Part shown: in pieces, positions 9,762 to 17,548 of the stretch | Position numbering within the stretch: the first letter of the stretch is position 1 | How the letters are laid out: each line of letters begins with the position of its first letter | Source of the DNA: Micromussa lordhowensis | Lineage: Eukaryota > Cnidaria > Anthozoa > Scleractinia > Lobophylliidae | Reading direction: 5' to 3' | Assembly (NCBI GenBank): GCA_964020085.1 | Contig: OZ026597.1 | Location: 5,111,894-5,175,893, forward strand | Length of the DNA: 64,000 nucleotides | Made by a program: the position numbers and the translations under genes | Notes under the pieces: generated by a model | Database searches by the model: none | What the model saw: only the letters and a program-made list of their open reading frames with translations | Told to the model about the DNA's origin: nothing

Positions 9762-10217
9762 CTAAATTTTTAGCGTTTTTTTTTTTACTCCTAAACCAAG
9801 TTTTTGTTTTGTATTAATAGTGTTTCTAGCCAGCCAATGACCCCACTGTCTCTCATTCCAGGGAATTGCATCTAAAGCTTGGACCATTTTCTTGTCAGCC
9901 ACATTTTTACATGATTTTACATTTACTCCCTTATCAGCACATACTGAGTAATCAACATCGTGTTGCATGGCTATAGCATCTGTCTTACCTGTTGGCTGAT
10001 CATAGATTTCATAGATTTGGCCAGTATCACGATCCCATTTTACTTGTTTTTCTAAATCATTGTAAGGACCAGTATATTTGTGTCCTGGAAGAGTCCAACC
10101 AGCTTTCGGTTTAGGTAACTTACCTATTGCTTTATGAATATCGAGACCCCTTCCCCTTCCCCTTCCACTGATTTTTTTAGAAATATCATCAGCCAGAGAG
10201 TCAATTGCTCTATTCAA
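9762..10217 (-). CDS. Phospholipase A2-like (parvovirus VP1u-type) protein
   Basis: The YTGPYN loop (about 48-53) and the HDVDY catalytic motif (86-90) are the signature of the PLA2-like domain found in parvovirus capsid proteins and in Polintons. A CKNVAD segment follows at 103-108. In parvoviruses this activity breaches the endosomal membrane during entry; a similar role here is inference. The ORF opens without an ATG in the frame up to about 10,290, overlapping the end of the zinc-ribbon ORF. It ends at an A11 run where the integrase frame takes over. With no promoter motif of its own, it is probably the middle of a zinc-ribbon/PLA2/integrase gene broken by two indels. Confidence 0.85.
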   Translation of the reverse strand: MNRAIDSLADDISKKISGRGRGRGLDIHKAIGKLPKPKAGWTLPGHKYTGPYNDLEKQVKWDRDTGQIYEIYDQPTGKTDAIAMQHDVDYSVCADKGVNVKSCKNVADKKMVQALDAIPWNERQWGHWLARNTINTKQKLGLGVKKKTLKI

Positions 10218-10264
10218 ATACCTTTTACCAATGCCTTTAACTTTGTCTTTTACATAGTCAGATT

Positions 10265-10519
10265 TTATTGCTCGACTACAGTAGCTCCCCTTTTACCTAG
10301 GTTGTACAATCCTTTTGCACCAGCAGCCAACCCTTTGACAATTAGTTCATCAAAACCGCTTCCTTGCATTTCCGCTTTAGATATAAAACGAAATTTTGTA
10401 ATTCCACATTCAGCACAAATACATCGCATTGCATTTCTACCATTTTTTGTAATTACAAAAGTTTCAGAATTAGGTACACATTCTGTCCTTTTTCTTTGTC
10501 GAACGCAATAAGATAACAT
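10265..10519 (-). CDS. Zinc-ribbon protein, probably N-terminal part of the PLA2 gene
   Basis: This 84-residue ORF starts behind TTAATATATG. The first 50 residues form a ribbon of the pattern YCVRQRK...NGRNAMRCICAECG (CxxC plus an N-terminal Cys), close to DUF5679-type ribbons common in viral elements. A hydrophobic/glycine segment follows (VKGLAAGAKGLYNLGK), then a stop. The PLA2 frame is open from about 10,290, inside this ORF. That arrangement suggests one gene with a frame break around 10,265-10,290. Confidence 0.65.
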   Translation of the reverse strand: MLSYCVRQRKRTECVPNSETFVITKNGRNAMRCICAECGITKFRFISKAEMQGSGFDELIVKGLAAGAKGLYNLGKRGATVVEQ

Positions 10520-10593
10520 ATATTAATTAATATTATAATAAATATATGTTAATCTATTGTTAATCTATTGTCAACTATTGTAAAGTTCCTTTA

Positions 10594-10830
10594 CTATAAT
10601 ATAGCTCCTATGAGGGGAATTCCCTTAAATGGACTGTTTTTACCCAGTAATAGCCCTTTTCCTTTTCTACCTCTTCCTACCGTACCTGACTTAACAAATT
10701 TAGTTTTTGTTATCCCACATTCTGCGCATTTACATTTCATCATGGAACGACCATTTCTTGTCTGTACAACCCTTTCTGAACCAGGAACGCACTCTGTCTG
10801 TTTTCGTTGTTTTACACAATAGCTTTTCAT
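10594..10830 (-). CDS. Small zinc-ribbon protein, paralogue of 10265-10519
   Basis: This 78-residue protein starts behind ATAATATAGATG. Its first 50 residues repeat the neighbouring ribbon (SYCVKQRKQTECVPGSE, NGRSMMKCKCAECGITKTKF), so a gene or domain duplication gave rise to the pair. The C-terminal part is Gly/Lys-rich and then hydrophobic (FKGIPLIGAIL). Arrangement and length resemble small basic virion core proteins of adeno-like elements, but no function can be assigned from the sequence. Confidence 0.65.
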   Translation of the reverse strand: MKSYCVKQRKQTECVPGSERVVQTRNGRSMMKCKCAECGITKTKFVKSGTVGRGRKGKGLLLGKNSPFKGIPLIGAIL

Positions 10831-10864
10831 CTATATTATAATTATTTTTTTTTATTATTATATA

Positions 10865-11140
10865 ATGGAAGAAATTGAAATTGACAATGAAATACGTAGA
10901 ATAGAAGCGATGTATAAACATTACAAACTTCTTTATAGAAAAATTGCCTTTTTATGTTGTTCTGGAGAAACTAAAAGAGTGAGAAATCTGAGAAATAGTT
11001 TGAAAAAAGATTTAAAAAAAATCCGACAAATCAAACAAATCCAACAAATGATAACTCCTTTCGAGCACCTGACGTTGCAGACTGGCAAACCGTGCCTCGG
11101 AGGGCAAGGCAGAAGTCCTCAAAGCAATAGTTTAAAATAG
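10865..11140 (+). CDS. Small basic coiled-coil ORF of unknown function
   Basis: This 91-residue ORF is one of the few plus-strand genes in the left arm. The start lies directly behind TTATTATATAATGG, the same motif as the other genes. The first 70 residues are strongly helical and charged (Glu/Ile then Arg/Lys), a likely coiled coil; the last 20 look unrelated. Its 3' end overlaps the antisense 3' end of the protease ORF by 22 bases. No family is recognised. Confidence 0.45.
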   Translation: MEEIEIDNEIRRIEAMYKHYKLLYRKIAFLCCSGETKRVRNLRNSLKKDLKKIRQIKQIQQMITPFEHLTLQTGKPCLGGQGRSPQSNSLK

Positions 11141-11616
11141 TTTTCTATGAATTTTTCATTCTCTTCTGTGTCAAAGCTAAAAACTTGCAATAAATCGAAA
11201 TAATCTACTCCTTTATGCATTTCATTCAAGAAATACAAGCAAAAATAGCCACAGGTTGTAGTATAGAGATTCTGTATTTGCTGGTTTTGGTGTAATAAAT
11301 TTAAGTTTTTCTCTTTTGCATGGTTTACCAACTCTTGAAAAGGTGGCATACCAAAAGAGTCAAAGTAATTTATTGTACCATCACGAACATAGGTTGTAAC
11401 CCAATGACTACCACTCATATAATGAGGTTCTAAATTATAAATAAAAAGCGCTAACTTATGATTATGAGGTACAGTCTGATCTCTGCTTAGGACATTTTTG
11501 ATAGGTATCTTCAAGTATTTACACCAATCTAAAAGATCAAAATTACTCATTGGGATATCTTTATGGAATTTAGGCTTTTTTACCTTTTTTTTTTTTTTTT
11601 TCCTCCCCTGCCCCAT
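11119..11616 (-). CDS. Adenain-like cysteine protease (Ulp1/adenovirus type)
   Basis: This enzyme processes virion proteins in adenoviruses and Polintons. The triad is visible in the listed frame: H71 (GSHWV), D86 (YFDSFG) and C122 (TTCGYFCLYFL), with the usual spacing. The first likely Met is in PMSNFDLLDWC (about residue 23), but no TATATA motif precedes it, unlike nearly every other gene here. The frame extends upstream through a Lys-rich stretch encoded by a 17-base A run (11,585-11,601) that overlaps the end of the next ORF. Translation or transcription slippage on that run, or an indel, probably links the two. Confidence 0.92.
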   Translation of the reverse strand: MGQGRKKKKKKVKKPKFHKDIPMSNFDLLDWCKYLKIPIKNVLSRDQTVPHNHKLALFIYNLEPHYMSGSHWVTTYVRDGTINYFDSFGMPPFQELVNHAKEKNLNLLHQNQQIQNLYTTTCGYFCLYFLNEMHKGVDYFDLLQVFSFDTEENEKFIENYFKLLL

Positions 11617-12293
11617 GTCCCAATAAAAGGTGGTGGAGCCATAGGCATTCCCATACGAGGACCTCCTCCTCCATCCGATTTCCCCATTCTAGGACCTCCT
11701 CTTCCTTTTATACTTCCTCCTTTTAATGCATCAAGAATCATTGGAATACCAATACTAGCTATTAACGTTCCAATACCATTACCTACTTGTCGTTGTGTCA
11801 GTCGGAAAAGTAAGTCTTCTCCACCTTTATGAGCTCGGGCTAAATCTCCTATTTGTCCTTTAGTCAGTAGATCACCCAATTGAGCTAACATAAATAGTTT
11901 ATTATTTGGTACTTGATACATTTGTCCGCCACTAATTTTCTTAACTATTTGACTAGCACCTTCAGAAGCTAACCCTGCTAGAGCAGACAATCCTAGTGTT
12001 TTACCGATAGTTGGTGCTACATTCTTTAATACTGGCAATATTGAGCTAAAGATACCAGACCCAGTTTGTCGCCTGATATTATACTTTGATATAGTAATTA
12101 CCATTCCTCGATTAGCTGTTTTGGCCTTAGCGAGTCTCTTAACAGTATTCATTGGTACCATAAGAACATCGGAACCACTTAACGCATTTTTACTTAAGCG
12201 TAAACTTATTTCTTCTCTGTTTCTGTAAGCATTAGATAGTTTTCGTTTTTGACCTTCAGAAAGTTTTACAGAAATTTGATGTAGTTCAGTCAT
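11580..12293 (-). CDS. Conserved Polinton virion protein with hydrophobic/amphipathic segment
   Basis: This 237-residue protein starts behind AATAATATATAATG. The N-terminal half (about 1-85) is a basic domain (SVKLSEGQKRKL, LRLSKNALSG). From about 90 an Ala/Gly/Leu segment (ILPVLKNVAPTIGKTLG, LSALAGLASEGASQIV) suggests membrane-active or capsid-internal sequence. The C-terminus is Gly/Met/Pro-rich and ends in a Lys run on the 17-base A tract. Position next to the protease suggests a substrate or fusion partner, like adenovirus pVI or pX; that is inference. The protein type recurs in Polintons. Confidence 0.7.
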   Translation of the reverse strand: MTELHQISVKLSEGQKRKLSNAYRNREEISLRLSKNALSGSDVLMVPMNTVKRLAKAKTANRGMVITISKYNIRRQTGSGIFSSILPVLKNVAPTIGKTLGLSALAGLASEGASQIVKKISGGQMYQVPNNKLFMLAQLGDLLTKGQIGDLARAHKGGEDLLFRLTQRQVGNGIGTLIASIGIPMILDALKGGSIKGRGGPRMGKSDGGGGPRMGMPMAPPPFIGTWGRGGKKKKKR

Positions 12294-12372
12294 TATATAT
12301 TATTTAGGGACTTTTTTAAATTCCTAAATAATATATGTTCTGTGCCTTTGTCACAGTCTATGACGTTATTAA

Positions 12373-13083
12373 TCAGATCCAATCATCTTCTTCATCATCA
12401 TCTAAGATGAAGTCTTTAAAAATATCTTCTCGTTCTCGATATGCTACTTGCATTAATTTTGGTTTTAGACTAGCTCCAAAAGTTCCAGTTGTAATTGAAA
12501 ACCAAGCAGCAATAAATTTCACTTCGCTTCTTGGACCAATTTTTACTGATTCATATCCTAAATATTCCCGTTCCCATGTAAAAAATCTTGTAGCTAGTAT
12601 ATCATTTCTAAAAAAGAGATTAAACTCCATCTTTGATGGGTAATCTTGATACACTCTCTCTTCATCAACAATTTTATACGGTTTTTTACAGATTCTTTTC
12701 CAAGAACCACCTTGACCGTATTCATCATAACCTGATACAGCTTCTCTTGGTATTTTTTTTTTATTTTTGGTATTTAAAGAATGTATATAATCAATGAAGA
12801 ATTGATCCAATTCTTTGGCTTTTTCTAGATATTCCCCATCACAACTAATTTGCATGCTAGTACCTTGATATTCTCCATTTTTATCATAATTTTCATTTAA
12901 ACCGAACGGAGTATATCCTTCATATTTAACAAACAATGGCTTTCCATTGTATAATATTCCAATCTGTGTTCCATTGTGCTTGTTTGGCTTTGGTTTTGAA
13001 AAAGTTATCTTTGAAGGGTCAAGATCTAGAAAATTGACTATTTCTTTGTCTGCTCTTTCGTTCTGACTCTCTTTAACTCTCAT
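12373..13083 (-). CDS. Conserved viral protein of unknown function
   Basis: This 236-residue protein starts behind ATAATATATATGAG. The segment KITFSKPKPNKHNGTQ and the following YNGKPLFVKYEG recall a conserved protein family of large DNA viruses of unclear role, sometimes suggested to bind single-stranded DNA; I hold that link loosely. The middle is mixed alpha/beta, and the C-terminus is very acidic (DDDEEDDWI), as in many ssDNA-binding proteins. It lies between the virion protein and major capsid genes, and both neighbours are separate transcripts by the motif criterion. Confidence 0.55.
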   Translation of the reverse strand: MRVKESQNERADKEIVNFLDLDPSKITFSKPKPNKHNGTQIGILYNGKPLFVKYEGYTPFGLNENYDKNGEYQGTSMQISCDGEYLEKAKELDQFFIDYIHSLNTKNKKKIPREAVSGYDEYGQGGSWKRICKKPYKIVDEERVYQDYPSKMEFNLFFRNDILATRFFTWEREYLGYESVKIGPRSEVKFIAAWFSITTGTFGASLKPKLMQVAYREREDIFKDFILDDDEEDDWI

Positions 13084-13123
13084 ATATATTATATTAAAAT
13101 ATTTTTTCTAAATATTAATTTTT

Positions 13124-14368
13124 TTAGACAATAACTAATTGATCTCCCACTTTATCAACAACAACATCTTCTTCATAGAGAACAATTGCATGCACTCGGA
13201 AATCAGCAGCTGCTGCTTGTGAGAGGCGAAATCTTACGTTAAGTTGCTTTGGATCTCTGCTTACCTGTTCTGTTTGATAAGTCAGGTCAAAATATAACAT
13301 TGGGTAAAGACTCGAAAAATTAGTGATATTGAGCTGAGTACCTGTATTATAATCATTCTTTTTCCATGAATAATTCATTAAATCATAATAGATTCTTGTT
13401 TTACTTTCTGTATCATATTCAAGTTCTGGATAGAAGACACCATTACCATATTCAAGACGACATGTGCTAAGATGACTATTAGCATCAGCAGCGTTCAGTT
13501 TAAAAGTATCAAAAATATAAGGATTTGCTGACATATCATTGGTCTTAAGTCTCTGGAAGTAGAGGAAAACATGCTGTACTTTATCAATACTAGCTGAGAT
13601 TCTGAAATCACCACTGTTTCTAGTAGTATCTGAACTTTGGTACATTTCTTTGAGGTATTTCCATTTACTGGGTTTTTGGTATTCACTGATGAATTTAGAC
13701 ATAAGAGCATCTTTTGGTTCTAGTCGGGGTACCCATAGATAAAAACGATCAATTACTAATCTCAATGTATCAACTGCCCCATATAATACTTCAGCGTCCG
13801 GTGTCAGTTCTATTTCAAATTGGAGATCCATTGGAGGTAACAATCGTCCTTCTAATTCTTCGAAAAAAGAATACCTATTTAATGGAATACTCGTATTAAC
13901 ATGATCTCTGTTAGCTGTTAATAAACGCCTACTTTCAAAACCAGTGTTTGTATCATCTGAAGTCCTATTTGTATCTAAATACCATAAGCTATTTTTGGCT
14001 GTACTACGCCCAAAATCATCTGAATATTCTAAAAGATTTTTTGCAAAAGTTACAAGATGAAGATTATCAGTGTCATAGACGATTTTTCCTGCACTCTTTA
14101 TTACCATATGCTTAATTAATGAATGCGATCCATTAATAATTGTTGTTCTGGCGTCTGCATTGTCTCCACCATTTGCTCGAAGGTCTAATTTGAATCGCAC
14201 TTCAAAAAAGGCGTTAAACCAATCAAGCATAATACCCCGATCAGTAACATGAAATTTGTATCCTTTCTTATTTTGCTCTTGAGTATTGGCAGGAGCTCTT
14301 ATAGCATCTTGAAGACGAAATTGCACTAGTTCGTTTCTCTGTACGTACTCTGGTGATCTAAATGCCAT
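13124..14368 (-). CDS. MCP: Major capsid protein (double jelly-roll, hexon-like)
   Basis: This 414-residue intact ORF starts behind AAAATATATAATGG. Polinton hexon-like proteins begin with a similar segment (ELVQFRLQD; then YKFHVTDRGIMLDWFNAFFEVRF) and are built from two beta-rich halves. The central linker carries KWKYLKEMYQ, and the second half contains the VFLYFQ and LYPMLYFDL strands. It is followed downstream by the virion proteins and the protease, as is usual in these elements. No frameshift or stop is seen, so the capsid gene is the best preserved of the element. Confidence 0.9.
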   Translation of the reverse strand: MAFRSPEYVQRNELVQFRLQDAIRAPANTQEQNKKGYKFHVTDRGIMLDWFNAFFEVRFKLDLRANGGDNADARTTIINGSHSLIKHMVIKSAGKIVYDTDNLHLVTFAKNLLEYSDDFGRSTAKNSLWYLDTNRTSDDTNTGFESRRLLTANRDHVNTSIPLNRYSFFEELEGRLLPPMDLQFEIELTPDAEVLYGAVDTLRLVIDRFYLWVPRLEPKDALMSKFISEYQKPSKWKYLKEMYQSSDTTRNSGDFRISASIDKVQHVFLYFQRLKTNDMSANPYIFDTFKLNAADANSHLSTCRLEYGNGVFYPELEYDTESKTRIYYDLMNYSWKKNDYNTGTQLNITNFSSLYPMLYFDLTYQTEQVSRDPKQLNVRFRLSQAAAADFRVHAIVLYEEDVVVDKVGDQLVIV

Positions 14369-14397
14369 TATATATTTTTTATCAGATTTTTTTTTCT

Positions 14398-14787
14398 TTA
14401 AGATCGCGCTATTAGATTATTAATCAGTGTATAAACTTCCTCCTGCGTCCTTGGCTTTGCTCTGCCTGGCTTTGAATTTGTTGACTTTGTTGACTTTGTT
14501 GACTTTGTCGCTTTTTTAGACCCCGAGGACAGCCTTTTTCGGATAAGCTCACCAGATCGCTCTATAACTTTATCAGCAGCCTTTTTACCAACTCGTTCTC
14601 CCGCATGAGAGACACCAGCTTGTATTGCTTTTTTAGCAAATGGTTTTAAAACCTGTCCAGTTAAAGCACTAGCTACCTTTTTTAGTGGTTTCATAAGATT
14701 GTCTACGATAATTCCATTGCCACGGTGTTTGTAGACATATCGTCCCGTTCTTGGGTGATAAATCTTTTTGAACTCTCTTGACTTCAT
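14398..14787 (-). CDS. Small basic virion core-like protein
   Basis: This 129-residue, strongly basic protein starts behind GTTATATG. The N-terminal motif HPRTGRYVYKHRGNGI is followed by an Ala/Lys helical part (about 30-85) and a KST-repeat linker (KSTKSTKSTNS). The last 20 residues are again helical. Size, charge and position between penton and major capsid genes fit a DNA-condensing or cement protein; the role is inferred. The nucleotide repeat GACTTTGTT at about 14,480-14,505 makes the linker prone to length change. Confidence 0.6.
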   Translation of the reverse strand: MKSREFKKIYHPRTGRYVYKHRGNGIIVDNLMKPLKKVASALTGQVLKPFAKKAIQAGVSHAGERVGKKAADKVIERSGELIRKRLSSGSKKATKSTKSTKSTNSKPGRAKPRTQEEVYTLINNLIARS

Positions 14788-14793
14788 ATAACA

Positions 14794-15561
14794 TTAATAT
14801 GGAACTTTTTTTAAGATTAATGAAAATGCTGTGTCAGCATGATTTAAATAGACTGGTCTTCTTAAACCATCAGTTACATAGATTCGAACGCTTGAAACTC
14901 TTGTTTTATTGATAGGATTAAATATAACACGACGCGGTTCAAGGGTAAAATTGTAAGAAGGTCTCAGCGTTCCTGTACCAAAACTAAAAACAATATCTGA
15001 TTCTCTCCCATCTACTAATGAATCAGAGACTAAATCACAATGAATATTTAGGACATCTGTATCTTCTGATAGGTTAGGTATCTTAGTACTAACGTTTCTC
15101 TCATCTCTTAAGATCACCTTATCGAATCCTATTAGTTTGCCAAAATTAGATTTACGCAGGTCAAGCTGATAGTTTGCGTCTAAAGTCACTAAGACTCTAA
15201 AAGTTGGTTCATCAAAAGTCACCGTAATTGGAAATTCTTCATCACCATCACCGCGGACTGTTTTAGTCTTTTCCTTAATGTATTTATCAATATCAGTGTA
15301 ATCCCAAACTCCTTTTGGAAAATCAATATCTGTAAACGTTTTCCCGCCGTCTTTACTGTAAGCTATCTTTTGATTGTTATAACCAGAATTTATATTTGTC
15401 CATGTAAAAGCCATTGAAATAATTTTATTAAAACCAATATACCAAATCCCATCACTGTGTTCATAGTCTAAAGTTCTAGAAAACCTTGTAGTAAAATCAC
15501 CAGGTCGATTACCAGGTTCATCTTTAACTGCAAAACTGCTTAATGAGATTTCTCTCTCCAT
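14794..15561 (-). CDS. Minor capsid (penton-like, single jelly-roll) protein
   Basis: This 255-residue protein starts behind AATTTATATGG. Its composition is almost entirely beta-strand and loop. The segment DGIWYIGFNKI near the start and the C-terminal RVSSVRIYVTDGLRRPVYL with LNHADTAFSLILKKV match Polinton minor capsid proteins, which form the five-fold vertices. It lies 6 bp upstream of the core-like gene and separate from the major capsid. The ORF is intact. Confidence 0.82.
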   Translation of the reverse strand: MEREISLSSFAVKDEPGNRPGDFTTRFSRTLDYEHSDGIWYIGFNKIISMAFTWTNINSGYNNQKIAYSKDGGKTFTDIDFPKGVWDYTDIDKYIKEKTKTVRGDGDEEFPITVTFDEPTFRVLVTLDANYQLDLRKSNFGKLIGFDKVILRDERNVSTKIPNLSEDTDVLNIHCDLVSDSLVDGRESDIVFSFGTGTLRPSYNFTLEPRRVIFNPINKTRVSSVRIYVTDGLRRPVYLNHADTAFSLILKKVPY

Positions 15562-15595
15562 ATAAATTAATGTAAATATAATTTACTAGTGTGTA

Positions 15596-16597
15596 CTAAA
15601 CCCCAAAATATTTTTTCACTAACTTTTGATATTGCGACTTATTGATTGATTTTGTTCGTAATAGAGTGTCTAAGATAGTTTGACCCATATTTCTCATCTT
15701 GACACTTGTATTGCCTGCTTCCATTTCACCAATAATTAGTGTTAATTTCTTTAGTAATTCTTTAGCATCATTATAGAAATACACACCACTTCCACTGACT
15801 CTTTTGGTCCCGTAACCTTTCGTTGATTTGCTTTTAAATTTATATTGCTTAATATAATCATTAAGCTCTCCTCTAAATCGGTCTGAATTTTGATGTATTC
15901 TATCTCTTTCTGCTGCATCAATCTCACCTTTATTAAATTTTTTAGTAGCGTTTGCTTTAAAAGCAATTACTTGTCTTCTTCTCCTTTCAGCATCTTTTAC
16001 AACTTTATCTAGATAATTTCGTTGTTTTGTTGTAGTCATTTCAGGTTCGGCCAGTCTCAGTTCAACATCATCATAGTTGGGAAGTTCCAAATGATCTAAA
16101 ATCTTATTTGCTTCTCTTTCATCTTCTTCCCCCTCTCGTGGTGCTTCTATAGCTGAAGGTTCTTCTTCTATAGCAGAATATTCTGGTGGTAAAGATTCAT
16201 CTCCTTCTAAATTCCAAAAACTAGGCTCCATTTCATATTTTGGTGGAGGACCTTCAGGCATCTTAGCTATTTGTTTTTCTGTGCCAGGCGCTACATAATC
16301 TTGGAGATCTAATAATCCTTCCACATCCATATCTTCATATGGATCTACTTCAGGTGCATAATCAATTTCATCTGGTTTACCTGCTGGGGCAGGACGTATT
16401 CTCATTTGTGGTCTATTCTTAGGCTTTTGTGCCCTTAAACCCTCTATGATTTCATCAAGTCTAAAAGATTTTGTTATCCTTGCGTCAGAGGTCTTACTCT
16501 TTATCTTCTCTTCAGTGATCTCATCATATAGCTGATTCTTCATCTTTCCAGTCTCTGTCCGCTTCTGAGCTAATCGTTTCCAATTTGACAGACTCAT
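15596..16597 (-). CDS. Virion protein with two PPxY late-domain motifs
   Basis: The frame is open from 16,642, but I place the start at the third Met (16,597) because CTATAAATATATG precedes it, as at the other genes; the two earlier ATGs lack the motif. Numbering from 16,642, the middle of the protein is Pro/Glu-rich and carries PPKY (133-136) and PPEY (152-155). Such motifs recruit NEDD4-family ubiquitin ligases in adenovirus protein VI and in budding viruses. A coiled-coil segment (about 205-250) and a helical C-terminus follow, with SGSGVYFYNDAKELL between. A role in entry or exit from the cell is inference. Confidence 0.65.
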   Translation of the reverse strand: MSLSNWKRLAQKRTETGKMKNQLYDEITEEKIKSKTSDARITKSFRLDEIIEGLRAQKPKNRPQMRIRPAPAGKPDEIDYAPEVDPYEDMDVEGLLDLQDYVAPGTEKQIAKMPEGPPPKYEMEPSFWNLEGDESLPPEYSAIEEEPSAIEAPREGEEDEREANKILDHLELPNYDDVELRLAEPEMTTTKQRNYLDKVVKDAERRRRQVIAFKANATKKFNKGEIDAAERDRIHQNSDRFRGELNDYIKQYKFKSKSTKGYGTKRVSGSGVYFYNDAKELLKKLTLIIGEMEAGNTSVKMRNMGQTILDTLLRTKSINKSQYQKLVKKYFGV

Positions 16598-16668
16598 ATA
16601 TTTATAGAGATTTTTTATATTATGTGATATATTATGCGACATTTATTAAAAAAATATTAATTATATAG
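16598..16668. promoter_or_regulatory. Divergent promoter between the two arms of the Polinton
   Basis: This 71-bp gap separates the minus-strand virion gene from the plus-strand ATPase gene. It is almost all A/T, with a TATATA-like word next to each start codon (AAATATATG on the minus strand, AATTATATAGATG on the plus). It is the only place where the two gene blocks diverge, so it must hold both promoters. Confidence 0.55.
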
Positions 16669-17304
16669 ATGAAAATTCCTAATTATGATTCAGCTTCTAA
16701 TAATGACCGCAATTTCCGAAAACTGCTACCTTATATGCCTTCAGACACTTTTCGAATGTTAATTTGTGGACCAAGCGGTTGTGGTAAAACTAACGTTCTC
16801 ATGCATATGCTTTATAATCTACTCTACTATGATAAGATTTACTTGTTTTCTAAAAATCTTGAGCAACCAAAGTACAGACAACTATTAGAAACATTTCAAC
16901 CCATTTCAGAAGAGGTTGGTTATGATGTCATAGAAGAGAGTAATGGTGATGTCATTCCTCTGGAAAGCCTAGACCACGATAATCAAAAAATAGTTATCTT
17001 TGATGACTTTGCTTGTGAACGAAACCAAAAACCTCTCATTGAATATTTTATTGGTGGCCGTCATAAAAATTGCAGTGTAATCTATTTAAGTCAATCTTAT
17101 TATCTCACTCCCAAAGACATCAGGTTGAATTGCTCTCATTTTTGTATTTTTGACTCTCCAAGTAATGCAGAGACAGCAAGAATGTGTAAAGAAGTCAATG
17201 TACCTAAGAAGCGATTCGAGAGTGCGACTAGTGAGCCTTATAGTTTTGCGTACATTGATAAGACTAAAAAGACAATTAGAAAAAATTTCAATGAAAATAT
17301 ATAG
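16669..17304 (+). CDS. DNA-packaging ATPase (FtsK/HerA, A32-like)
   Basis: This 211-residue ATPase starts behind AATTATATAG. Walker A is GPSGCGKT (34-41), Walker B is IVIFDDF (108-114), and a sensor-like YLSQS (139-143) follows. These are the hallmarks of the A32-type ATPase that pumps DNA into virions of Polintons and large DNA viruses. Length is normal for the family. Its last codons overlap the start region of the next small ORF. Confidence 0.92.
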   Translation: MKIPNYDSASNNDRNFRKLLPYMPSDTFRMLICGPSGCGKTNVLMHMLYNLLYYDKIYLFSKNLEQPKYRQLLETFQPISEEVGYDVIEESNGDVIPLESLDHDNQKIVIFDDFACERNQKPLIEYFIGGRHKNCSVIYLSQSYYLTPKDIRLNCSHFCIFDSPSNAETARMCKEVNVPKKRFESATSEPYSFAYIDKTKKTIRKNFNENI

Positions 17305-17305
17305 G

Positions 17306-17533
17306 ATGGATAGAATTAGTTTGCCGAGAAGATTAACACACGAAATATTTAATGTGTTTAATGAGATAAATTTTTTATTAGAGAATCTTACTAGTAAACT
17401 AGAATGTTTAAAAGAAGTTGAAAAAAAATACAACGAATCTATTTCTGATGAAATATTATTATTAATTAAAAATCTCAAAATGTTAGATTCTGATTACTTA
17501 AGAGATAAAGAAGAAGAAGAAGAAGAAATTTAA
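17306..17533 (+). CDS. Small coiled-coil protein
   Basis: The frame is open from inside the ATPase gene. I choose ATG 17,306 (or 17,291) because AAATATATAGG lies just in front. The product of about 75 residues is mostly helix with heptad-like Leu/Ile spacing and ends in a Glu run encoded by a GAA microsatellite (17,510-17,527). It lies between ATPase and fibre genes on the same strand. No family is recognised. Confidence 0.5.
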   Translation: MDRISLPRRLTHEIFNVFNEINFLLENLTSKLECLKEVEKKYNESISDEILLLIKNLKMLDSDYLRDKEEEEEEI

Positions 17534-17548
17534 TTTAGTATATTATAT

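Noticed and set aside
13495..13899. Short ORFs inside the major capsid gene
   Set aside because: They are frame and strand shadows of the intact 414-codon capsid ORF and lack the start motif.
17086..17478. Antisense ORF of 130 codons over the ATPase and next gene
   Set aside because: It is a shadow; the ATPase Walker motifs lie on the plus strand.
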